Positions 6,873 through 13,310 of a stretch of 16,079 nt of DNA are shown one piece after another. Origin of the DNA: Chloroflexota bacterium (GTDB lineage: Bacteria; Chloroflexota; Anaerolineae; Anaerolineales; Villigracilaceae); assembly GCA_016191985.1 (NCBI GenBank), contig JACPVB010000078.1:1-16079 (forward strand), in the 5' to 3' direction. The notes under the pieces are model-generated. The model was not told the DNA's origin, did no database searches, and worked only from the letters and a program-made list of their open reading frames with translations. Position 1 is the first letter of the stretch. Every line of letters begins with the position of its first letter. The translations under genes were made by a program, and so were the position numbers.

Positions 6873-7589
6873 TTATTTCTTGATAAAAGCCAGATAGGCC
6901 GCGGCTTCTCTGCGGCTGCCTACATTCAGTTTTTCAAGGATGCTGTGAACGTGATTCTTGACGGTTCCAATCTCGATCACGAGTTGTTCGGCGATCTCCT
7001 GGTTTGTAAAACCCTTGCCGATCAGACCCAGCACTTCCACCTCGCGGGAGGTGAGTCCGCTGGTATCAGACATCCCGCTTTCCACATCCGAAAATATATG
7101 CGCCAGGTTGGACAAACGCTCCATCAGAGCCGCAACGATTTCCGGTGAGACAAAAACCTTCCCATCCTGTACAGCCCGAACGGTATCGATGAGATTCTCA
7201 AGTGAATCATCTTTCAGGACGTACCCGGCAGCGCCTGCCTCCACAAAACGCAGGACACGCTGTTTCTCTTCGGTTAACCCCAGGGCTAAAACTTTTGTGG
7301 CGGGCGCCAGTTCAGTAATCGCATAGGTCAATTTGATCGCGCCCTGATCCGACAGCCGTGTACTTACCAACACCATATCCACGACCGTTTCCTGAACGAT
7401 CCGCAGGGCTTCCTCGGGATCTGTAACACAGCCTACCACATGAATATCCGGCTCATCTTCCAGGGCGGCAACAATAATGTTGCCGATCAAGCGGAATTCG
7501 TTGACCAGTAAGACATTGATGGGGCGCACTGATTTGTCTGCGGGTTCGTCCATATAAAAATTACGGGGTAAATTGTTGACAAAGTTCAT
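6873..7589 (-). CDS. NarL/LuxR-type response regulator with atypical (aspartate-less) receiver domain
   Basis: A 238-residue transcription regulator. Residues 23-145 form a receiver domain (INVLLVNEF to VRAVQDGKVFVSPEI). Residues 178-230 form a LuxR-type helix-turn-helix (LTSREVEVLGLIGKGFTNQE, then IAEQL and GTVKNHVHSILEKLNV), the standard NarL/FixJ layout. The receiver is unusual: the acidic pair is Asn30-Glu31, and the phospho-accepting aspartate is replaced by Ser76 (VDMVLVSTRLS). The conserved lysine is kept (Lys126 in AGYVLKDD). Classical phosphorelay activation is therefore unlikely; constitutive binding, ligand binding or partner control are alternatives. No histidine kinase gene is in the window. 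The start at 7589 has AGGA eight bases upstream; Met13 (ATG at 7551-7553) is possible but lacks a ribosome-binding site. A short palindrome lies about 48 bases upstream and may be an autoregulatory site. Confidence 0.92.
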   Translation of the reverse strand: MNFVNNLPRNFYMDEPADKSVRPINVLLVNEFRLIGNIIVAALEDEPDIHVVGCVTDPEEALRIVQETVVDMVLVSTRLSDQGAIKLTYAITELAPATKVLALGLTEEKQRVLRFVEAGAAGYVLKDDSLENLIDTVRAVQDGKVFVSPEIVAALMERLSNLAHIFSDVESGMSDTSGLTSREVEVLGLIGKGFTNQEIAEQLVIEIGTVKNHVHSILEKLNVGSRREAAAYLAFIKK

Positions 7590-7636
7590 AATAAAAATCC
7601 TATATCGAGAACCTTAAGTTCCGATAAGATTTCCAT

Positions 7637-7650
7637 ATGAATTGATTCAT
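7637..7650 (-). promoter_or_regulatory. ATGAAT-TG-ATTCAT palindrome upstream of the NarL-type regulator
   Basis: A perfect 6-2-6 inverted repeat 48-61 bases upstream of the regulator start. NarL-family proteins often bind 7-2-7 inverted repeats, so an autoregulatory operator is conceivable. It is AT-rich and short, so chance is a fair alternative. Confidence 0.3.
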
Positions 7651-7730
7651 GTAGTTTCTTTCTGAATTTTAAGCTCAATATCCCCGTAATGGTATTGAAT
7701 AAGTGATGAATTTGCGTAGTAACAACTAAA

Positions 7731-7800
7731 GTACCGCAAGATTTATCTTGCGAGTAGCAGGGTTGTCCCCAAAATACGCGCAACGTGAACGTTGCGGTAC
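7731..7800. repeat. 70-bp twin-hairpin element with GTACCGCAA terminal inverted repeats (REP/BIME-like)
   Basis: The element starts with GTACCGCAA and ends exactly with its complement TTGCGGTAC. Each end folds alone: CGCAAGAT-TT-ATCTTGCG (7735-7752) and CGCAACGT-GA-ACGTTGCG (7779-7796). The middle is unpaired (AGTAGCAGGGTTGTCCCC region). This layout is typical of paired REP sequences (BIMEs) or small palindromic MITEs. It lies in the 353-base gap between the regulator and the protease genes; the rest of that gap (7801-7942) shows nothing I can name. No transposase of the RAYT type is in the window. Confidence 0.75.
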
Positions 7801-7942
7801 GAAATCAAGCGGTTTTTATTGTCAGGCTAATTTGTTAATCTTCAAAAGTCGCCACTACAGGAAGATCATCACTTCCATTAAGCCACTCCCCGGTGCACCT
7901 TTTCAGCCCCCTCAACTGGCTTGAATTTTCCGCAGGATTGAG

Positions 7943-9118
7943 CTACTGAAACTGTGACTGTAGTTGCAGCCAGCGAATAATATCCTTGCGGCGTACCAGG
8001 CCCACAACTTTATTCCCGGTCACAACCGGCAGTTGACGTATGTTTCCAGACTCCAACCGATCAAAGGCGTTTGCGGCATCCTCTTCGGGAGCGACAACAA
8101 TCAACTTCTGCGAAGGGGTCATCACGTCCTTGATGAGGGTGTTGATTCGCGCCTGCGGTTCCACCTTGCGGACGTCGTCAAATGTTATCAGCCCAACCAT
8201 CTTTTCCCCATCAAAAACGATGAACGCCTGATTGTCAGACCGCATGATGTAGTTATCAATCAAGGTCTGAACGGATTGGGCCGCGTTCACAATTGGAACA
8301 TCGGTGTACATCATCCGTTTCACTGGCACATCTTCCAGCACGTCCTGGATGATGACCTTTCGGTAACTCTGTATGGCTGCATTTTGCAGGAACCAGCCAA
8401 TGAATGTGATCCAGATCCCATTGATGAACCCGGAACCCAGAAGTGGAATGCTCGCTCCAAACACCATGGAAATACCGGCCAGTATCAAAGCCCAGGCAAT
8501 GACCTGACCCAACAGAGCTGCCCAATGGGTGGCCCTGCTCAAGTCACCGGTAACAGCCCACAGGGCGGCCCGAACGAGCCGTCCGCCATCCAATGGAAAG
8601 CCTGGGATGAGGTTAAAAAAGGTGATCAAAATATTTACCGAACCCAGCCAGATGAAAATCGTTTCAACTGGCCCAATTTGGGAAAGCGCTGTCGCGGGGT
8701 TTGCGAGTGAAATGTTATTCAGGGCGAAGCTCCCCACACCCAGGGTGAGAAAGACGATGCCCAGAATGAAACTGGTGAGCGGCCCGACAATGGTGATAAT
8801 CAGTTCGCCCAGGGGAGTGTTCGGTTCTTTCTGGATGTTGGAAATGCCGCCGAACAAAAACAGGGTAATGTTTTTGACAGGTACTTTCATGGCGCGTGCC
8901 GCCAGCGCATGAGCCAGTTCATGCGCCAAAATCGAAGCAAAGAACATCAGCGCGGCAGTCAATGCCACCCCCCATTGCATAGACACGGTCCAGCCCGGGT
9001 GGGCAAGGCCAAATGAAGATGCCAGACTCCAACTAACCAGCGCGAAAATCAGCAGCCAACTCCAATCAATGTGGATGCTGATTCCAAAGATCTTTCCAAA
9101 ATGAAATCCGCTTTTCAT
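7943..9118 (-). CDS. site-2 protease family (M50) membrane metalloprotease with C-terminal CBS pair
   Basis: A 391-residue intramembrane zinc protease of the M50/SpoIVFB group that carries tandem CBS domains. The start at 9118 is fixed by a strong AAGGAGG about eight bases upstream and by the family-typical opening MKSGFHFGKIFGISIHIDWS; the frame runs 21 codons further up without support. Membrane helices occupy much of residues 18-250. The zinc motif HELAH is at 66-70 (His66, Glu67, His70) and the third ligand region NLIPGFPLDGGR at 169-180 supplies Asp177. Residues about 267-320 and 331-387 are the two CBS modules (VKRMMYTDVP, IKDVMTPSQK, RQLPVVTGNKVVGLV), which usually sense adenine nucleotides. 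All catalytic residues are present. Such proteases cleave membrane-bound regulators or signal-peptide remnants; no partner such as an anti-sigma factor is visible here. A paired GGGATATA motif lies about 138 bases upstream. Confidence 0.95.
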   Translation of the reverse strand: MKSGFHFGKIFGISIHIDWSWLLIFALVSWSLASSFGLAHPGWTVSMQWGVALTAALMFFASILAHELAHALAARAMKVPVKNITLFLFGGISNIQKEPNTPLGELIITIVGPLTSFILGIVFLTLGVGSFALNNISLANPATALSQIGPVETIFIWLGSVNILITFFNLIPGFPLDGGRLVRAALWAVTGDLSRATHWAALLGQVIAWALILAGISMVFGASIPLLGSGFINGIWITFIGWFLQNAAIQSYRKVIIQDVLEDVPVKRMMYTDVPIVNAAQSVQTLIDNYIMRSDNQAFIVFDGEKMVGLITFDDVRKVEPQARINTLIKDVMTPSQKLIVVAPEEDAANAFDRLESGNIRQLPVVTGNKVVGLVRRKDIIRWLQLQSQFQ

Positions 9119-9255
9119 GTTCAGAGCCTCCTTCCATGACTCTTCCCTATTGAAATACTTGCAATGCGTTTGCCTCCGCATCGAATGCGACTCGGAGATT
9201 CACTGCAACCATAGCACAGCGGACAGGACAAGCCCATGTATCATTTCCTATAAAC

Positions 9256-9276
9256 GGGATATAGATTTGGGTATAT
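9256..9276 (-). promoter_or_regulatory. paired GGGATATA/GGGTATAT motif upstream of the site-2 protease gene
   Basis: GGGATATA (9256-9263) and GGGTATAT (9269-9276) repeat with a 13-base period, one base wider than the other two sites. The stretch GGGATATAGATT is identical to the one at 6841-6852. It lies in the 396-base gap between the protease start and the aminotransferase terminator; I see nothing else in that gap (9119-9473) beyond the ribosome-binding site. Confidence 0.45.
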
Positions 9277-9473
9277 TCCCCACAATCTTTTCAATTTTAT
9301 GATTGAGAGCGCTGCATAAATTGCAAAAAAGCTTAGTGCTTTATGAGACGGGCATTCGTTGAACAGACTGGCTGGATTTGTCCCTCGTTGCTGGCTAAAT
9401 CTTGTGAAAATTGAAGATACCTGTTCCATGTAACTGACGGAGACAAGATGATATTGTTCAAAAACTACGATAC

Positions 9474-9516
9474 AAAACAGGAAGCGCTTTCAAAAATTGA
9501 AAGCGCTTCCTGTTTT
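9474..9516 (-). terminator. strong Rho-independent terminator at the end of the aminotransferase gene
   Basis: A perfect 16-bp stem (9478-9493 with 9497-9512) and a three-base loop, flanked by AAAA and TTTT that extend the pairing to 20 bp. It works symmetrically on both strands. The stop codon of the aminotransferase (9515-9517) overlaps its first bases, so the hairpin begins directly at the stop. Confidence 0.92.
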
Positions 9517-10795
9517 ATTTTCCATACCTCTTTCTCAAATCCTCCGCCGCTCTATTTAATTCATCCGCACTGCGTTGAATCTTTTTTATGGCCGCCACCG
9601 CATCATCCACACCCTGCCGTCCCGCGCGGAAAATGGACTCATCGAGCCAGACGGCTTCATGCTCACAGGCGCGCGTGGCTTCGGGCAAATTCATTTTCTT
9701 GAAATCAAAATATTCGGGGAAAGCATTCGGCACGGCCAGTTTTGATTTCTGCGGCTGGAACAACTCGTAATTGTGCATGGCCTCGTAGCCGACCCAGCAA
9801 CCCACACCTTCCGCGTCCAACGCGGCGCAAAGGACATCGTGCTCCACGCCAAACTCTTCGGGATTGATTGCAAAAATATAGCGGTAAAAAGATCGCGTCG
9901 TGTGACGCGGGTCGCGCTTCAAAACGCGCACGCCTTGAACTTCGCTCAGGGATTCATCCATGTAGGCGGCCATCTCTTCGCGTTGTTTCGCCTGCGCGGG
10001 AAAACGCTCGATGCCGATCAACGCCAGCGCGGATTGCAATTCGCTCATGCGATAATTTCCGCCTTGAATGGAGAGGCCATTTGCATCCTCTTCCCCACCG
10101 CCCACTGCGTGCGGACGCCCGCAGTCAATGACCGAGGCGGCCAGCGCGGCATGTTCTGCGGATTTGCATAACAAAATTCCACCTTCACCTGAAGTCAATG
10201 TCTTGGATGATTGCAAGGAGAACGAGCCGAAGTGACCCATCGTCCCTGCGCCTGAACCGTTCCATTTTGCGCCATGCGCGTGCGCGCAATCTTCGATCAC
10301 GATCAAATTATGTTTCTCGGCCAGCGCCATGATGGCATCCATGTCCGCCATTTGATGACCAAGATGAACGGGAATGATGGCTTTCGTTTTCGGTGTGATT
10401 GCTTTTTCAACTGCCCCTGGGTCAATGCAATAGGTGTTCGGGTCCACATCCACGATGACGGGAATCGCGCCCGCACTCATCGGTGCGGACGCGGTGGCCT
10501 GAAACGTGTACGCAGGCACGATGACTACATCGCCCCAGCCAATGCCCGCCGCACGCAACGCGACTTCCATCGTCACGGTTCCGTTAATCATCGGCACGGC
10601 AAAGCCGCCGCCCTGCATCTCGGAAAATTTCTCTGCAAGTTCCGCCGTCTTCGGGCCGGGATACGGAAAACCGCCCCAGCGCCCCGATTTGATGGCTTCG
10701 GTCACAGCGTCAATATCGCGTTGATCCCACACAGGCCAGGCGGGGTAGGATTCGGTGCGAGTTTTCGCTCCGCCTAAGATTGCAAGTTCAGACAT
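9515..10795 (-). CDS. DegT/DnrJ/EryC1/StrS-family PLP-dependent aminotransferase
   Basis: A 426-residue aminotransferase that likely aminates a keto-sugar or keto-cyclitol. The opening LAILGGAKTRTESYPAWPVW and SGRWGGFPYPGPK resemble the scyllo-inosose/AHBA-type branch of the family. Fold-type I landmarks are visible: the substrate-binding NGT (71-73), VPAYTFQATASA (93-104), the PLP-contacting EDCAHAHGA (Asp169) and the Schiff-base lysine in SSKTLTSGEGG (Lys198), then GGNYRMSELQSALA. The start at 10795 has AAGGAG six bases upstream. It is the last gene of the sugar cluster but is separated from the ceramidase-like gene by 328 bases with repeats, so it may have its own promoter. The C-terminus ends in a charged helix (SADELNRAAEDLRKRYGK). 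In other contexts this family makes amino sugars for antibiotics or surface glycans; the catabolic neighbours here favour amino-cyclitol or amino-sugar metabolism. Confidence 0.94.
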   Translation of the reverse strand: MSELAILGGAKTRTESYPAWPVWDQRDIDAVTEAIKSGRWGGFPYPGPKTAELAEKFSEMQGGGFAVPMINGTVTMEVALRAAGIGWGDVVIVPAYTFQATASAPMSAGAIPVIVDVDPNTYCIDPGAVEKAITPKTKAIIPVHLGHQMADMDAIMALAEKHNLIVIEDCAHAHGAKWNGSGAGTMGHFGSFSLQSSKTLTSGEGGILLCKSAEHAALAASVIDCGRPHAVGGGEEDANGLSIQGGNYRMSELQSALALIGIERFPAQAKQREEMAAYMDESLSEVQGVRVLKRDPRHTTRSFYRYIFAINPEEFGVEHDVLCAALDAEGVGCWVGYEAMHNYELFQPQKSKLAVPNAFPEYFDFKKMNLPEATRACEHEAVWLDESIFRAGRQGVDDAVAAIKKIQRSADELNRAAEDLRKRYGK

Positions 10796-10900
10796 GTTCT
10801 TCTCCTTAAAGACCGTTTCTTAAGTACACGGATTTGACGGACGCTTCGTGCACGGGTATCACCGTAGTTAAGCGTGGAGACTCGAAAAGCACAGAAAAGA

Positions 10901-10992
10901 ATCCGCGAATTTTCGCTAATCTCCGCTAATCAAAGATATTTAGCCCGAAATCGGCGCAAAAAATTAGTGCAGATTGGCGTAGATTAGCGGAT
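10901..10992. repeat. imperfect 30-bp inverted repeat built from decamer CGCTAAT units
   Basis: The left arm (10901-10930) and right arm (10963-10992) match as inverted repeats at about 23 of 30 positions around a 32-base loop. Each arm is a run of roughly 10-base units related to CGCTAATCTC. It lies in the 328-base gap 10796-11123 between the aminotransferase and ceramidase-like genes. Further right in the gap, 11062-11099 is another low-complexity stretch (TCCGTGA, ATCCGTA, GTCCGTG units). No gene is visible in the gap. Confidence 0.6.
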
Positions 10993-11123
10993 CAAAGCTT
11001 GACCACGTTTAGGTGCAGTCCTACCGCGCGCGATCAGACACAGTTTTTTTTAATGGTTTTTTCCGTGAGAATCCGTAAAACCCGTGTCGTCCGTGTCCAA
11101 AAAATGACTACAGAAATGCTCTC

Positions 11124-12314
11124 TTAAAAAATTAAATCTTTCAACGCGTCCATCACCTTGGGCGCGATATCTTTTCCAATGGAGTTCGTCTCTTCGTAAT
11201 GTTTGCCGGGCTTGAATGGATTCAGTGGATATTTGAAATCTTCCACAGGCAGGATGTAGCCTAACTCGTCGTTCGCCAGCCCAATCACACCCGTGACTTG
11301 CGCCCCCGCCTCTTTCATCCACGCCTTGAGTTGCAGGCCCAACTTCGGCAGTAACTCACCCGGAACAGTAGCAAACCACAGTCCGCCAAGCTTGATAAGG
11401 TTGACTTCGGTTTTTACATATCCTTTTTCATCTCGAACATCGGGCAATAGCTTGCGCCAGAACGCAATCTTATACAATGGATTGGTGAGTTTCGCCCTGA
11501 TCTCTTTTTTCTGAACACTGACGACTGTCAACTGCTCACTGGACACTTTTTCCAAGGCCTTCAATCCCTCCTCCGCCAACTTCCTTCCCATGAAATCGGC
11601 TTCTTCAAAGGAATGATCTTTTACGTCAGGGGTCATCATGCCGCCGAGGGCGCCCGCAAAAAAGATGCACGGCGCGCCTGTTTGTTTTTCCACTTCATCG
11701 CGCAGCGGATGCACATAATCTGCCGTGATGTGTGGGTTGTGTTCCCACAAGGTTTCAGGATGGCATGGAAAGTTGAACAAGGTCGCCAGCGGTTTGCCGT
11801 CTGCGGAGGTGAATTGCAGCAGAGTCAATTCCTCATCCACAATCTCGGAGTTGCGGGCATTCTTCGCCAAACCCCGGGCGTGGACAGATGTCCATTTTGC
11901 AGAAGCAGGTATGAGGTCAGATAAGGAGGCGAGGATGACGGCTTTTATTTTTTCCTTTGTGGCAGACATCCAATTTTCATCCACGCCGCGCGTTTTCATA
12001 TCGGGTCCCCACAGGCCCATCGTGTCAGGTCCATGATGCGTATGCGTCGAAGCGATAATCACTTGCGGATTCAAAACCCTAAAGGTCTCAGAGACCTTTA
12101 GAGTCTCGATCACATCATACACATCAGGCCGAAAAAAACCGATCAAATCAAGCGCGGCGAGAACCAGCGTTGTTTGTTCTGTTTGAATTGCCAGCACGCG
12201 GACGTAAAGTTCATCGTGGATGGTTTCGGCGCGGCGATTGTTTCCAAAGCCAGCCAGAAAAACAGGTTTGTCGAGCGAAGGAGTGATGACCGTTTGCGAA
12301 TATCCGATGTTCAT
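11124..12314 (-). CDS. neutral/alkaline ceramidase-like amidohydrolase (N-terminal domain family), cytoplasmic
   Basis: A 396-residue protein of the neutral/alkaline non-lysosomal ceramidase family, zinc-dependent hydrolases of N-acyl amide bonds. It starts with the family's MNIGYSQTVITPSLDKPVFLAG-type opening and keeps probable zinc-site residues: STHTHHGPD (His91, His93), NFPCHPETL (His185), VPGELLPKLG (Glu320) and LANDELGYILP (Tyr353). There is no signal peptide and no C-terminal Ig-like domain, so it is shorter than secreted ceramidases and probably cytoplasmic. A lipid substrate is unlikely; an N-acylated sugar fits the neighbours better (inference). Its ATG overlaps the TGA of the kinase gene by four bases (ATGA), so translation is coupled; AAAGGA lies nine bases upstream. 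Two in-frame repeat-like DNA stretches sit inside the gene: heptamers coding residues about 258-268, and a palindrome coding about 72-79. Confidence 0.88.
   Translation of the reverse strand: MNIGYSQTVITPSLDKPVFLAGFGNNRRAETIHDELYVRVLAIQTEQTTLVLAALDLIGFFRPDVYDVIETLKVSETFRVLNPQVIIASTHTHHGPDTMGLWGPDMKTRGVDENWMSATKEKIKAVILASLSDLIPASAKWTSVHARGLAKNARNSEIVDEELTLLQFTSADGKPLATLFNFPCHPETLWEHNPHITADYVHPLRDEVEKQTGAPCIFFAGALGGMMTPDVKDHSFEEADFMGRKLAEEGLKALEKVSSEQLTVVSVQKKEIRAKLTNPLYKIAFWRKLLPDVRDEKGYVKTEVNLIKLGGLWFATVPGELLPKLGLQLKAWMKEAGAQVTGVIGLANDELGYILPVEDFKYPLNPFKPGKHYEETNSIGKDIAPKVMDALKDLIF
11514..11541. repeat. four-unit heptamer repeat (NNNACTG) inside the ceramidase-like gene
   Basis: AACACTG, ACGACTG, TCAACTG and CTCACTG follow each other without gaps, and a partial unit (CTG, 11511-11513) precedes. 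On the coding strand the units read CAGTNNN and encode SEQLTVVSV. It looks like a short tandem heptanucleotide repeat that has expanded or inserted within an open frame. Confidence 0.65.
12079..12101. repeat. 23-base palindrome inside the ceramidase-like gene
   Basis: CTAAAGGTCTC, one base, GAGACCTTTAG: an 11-bp perfect inverted repeat within coding sequence, translated as LKVSETF on the - strand. It sits just before the metal-binding THTHHGPD strand. Perfect palindromes of this length are unusual in coding DNA and suggest an inserted REP-like sequence. Confidence 0.6.
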
Positions 12315-13282
12315 TCCACAATTTCCTTTGCGGTGCGCACCATTTCAGCGCGGATGGCGTAGCCGTCGAAACCCGCCTGCTCCATGCCGAGGATGACTGC
12401 GCCCACCACGGGCGGGCCAGCGAGCCGAATCAATTTTGCGTTTGGGCAATATTTCAACACCACACCCCGCATGGGTTCGGTAATCATCTCGCCCGCATCG
12501 AAGACACTGCCCGACTGAATGATTTCAACTTCTTCATTTTCCATTTCGATCTGGCGCGCAACCGAAACCGCCAGCCAGCCAAGTTCCTCGCCCGCCCAAC
12601 ACATAATCTCTTGCGCGGCTGTATCGCCTTCGTTTGCCGCTTTGATGATTTCCAATGCAAGGTATGGGAAGAGATGATATTGTTCGTTCGACAAGCCCTC
12701 CACCAAATCCATTTCGTTTTTTGCATCCACCGCTTCGAGATAAATTTTCGTCAACGCGGTCGGCGGGATGCGTTTGATCCACGCATGGTTCACCATCTGC
12801 AACCCGCGCTGGACGATCTCCGCCGCGCCGCCATATTCACCAAACGGCGCGCCGTTCCCAACGATGCGCCCCACCTTTCCATTTTTATTCCGTCCGCGGC
12901 AATTATTCGATGACCCCGCTGTGACGTTGACTCCGATTCCATTCGTCGCGCCCGCCAGCAAACCAATCACGCCATCGTTGACAACTTCAACAGGGCACGA
13001 CAATCCCAATGAAGCGATGGCCTTTAAATGTGGTTCCCTGTCCGATGGAAAATCGCATCCGGCCACGCCGAAGCCTGCTCCCGTGATATGGGCAGGATCT
13101 ACGCCGCACATTTCCCTCGCCGCCTCGAATGACTTCTGTAAAACATTCTCCAGCCCGTCATAGCCAACGCCCTGATGATTGCCCCCCCAGGCCTTGCCAA
13201 AGCCGATACAGCGACCTGTTTCGTTCACGACCAGGGCATGGGTTTTGGAGGAACCAACGTCGATGCCGAGAAAATATTTCAT
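12311..13282 (-). CDS. BadF/BadG/BcrA/BcrD-family ATPase, probable N-acetylglucosamine-type sugar kinase
   Basis: A 323-residue kinase of the ASKHA fold, BadF-type, the group that includes N-acetylglucosamine kinases. Phosphate-1 motif GIDVGSSKTHALV (6-18, Asp8), catalytic-region VNDGVIGLLAG (101-111, Asp103), phosphate-2 motif VTAGSSNNCRG (120-130), then GNGAPFGEYGGA (143-154) and the late adenosine-contact stretch IRLAGPPVVGAVILG are all seen. Most members have a GDEGSG-type loop where this one has GNGAPFGEYG, so substrate choice may differ. The start at 13282 has GGAG five bases upstream. It lies 28 bases after the transporter stop and overlaps the ceramidase-like gene by four bases. In this operon it would phosphorylate an imported amino sugar or a hydrolysis product in the cytoplasm. 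Confidence 0.9.
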   Translation of the reverse strand: MKYFLGIDVGSSKTHALVVNETGRCIGFGKAWGGNHQGVGYDGLENVLQKSFEAAREMCGVDPAHITGAGFGVAGCDFPSDREPHLKAIASLGLSCPVEVVNDGVIGLLAGATNGIGVNVTAGSSNNCRGRNKNGKVGRIVGNGAPFGEYGGAAEIVQRGLQMVNHAWIKRIPPTALTKIYLEAVDAKNEMDLVEGLSNEQYHLFPYLALEIIKAANEGDTAAQEIMCWAGEELGWLAVSVARQIEMENEEVEIIQSGSVFDAGEMITEPMRGVVLKYCPNAKLIRLAGPPVVGAVILGMEQAGFDGYAIRAEMVRTAKEIVE

Positions 13283-13310
13283 AAATGCTCCATCCTCACA
13301 TCATAACTTG

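Noticed and set aside
9119..9181. N-terminal extension of the site-2 protease to 9181
   Set aside because: The strong AAGGAGG before 9118 and the family-typical N-terminus from that ATG show that the 21 extra residues are untranslated.
6047..9276. Reading the GGGATAYA pairs as ECF sigma-factor promoters
   Set aside because: The 12-13 base spacing and near-identical half-sites do not fit the usual -35/-10 layout with about 16-17 bases between different elements.
9448..9702. Possible small + strand protein starting in the gap before the terminator
   Set aside because: It runs through the terminator hairpin and then antisense through the aminotransferase, giving low-complexity His/Pro/Arg-rich sequence.
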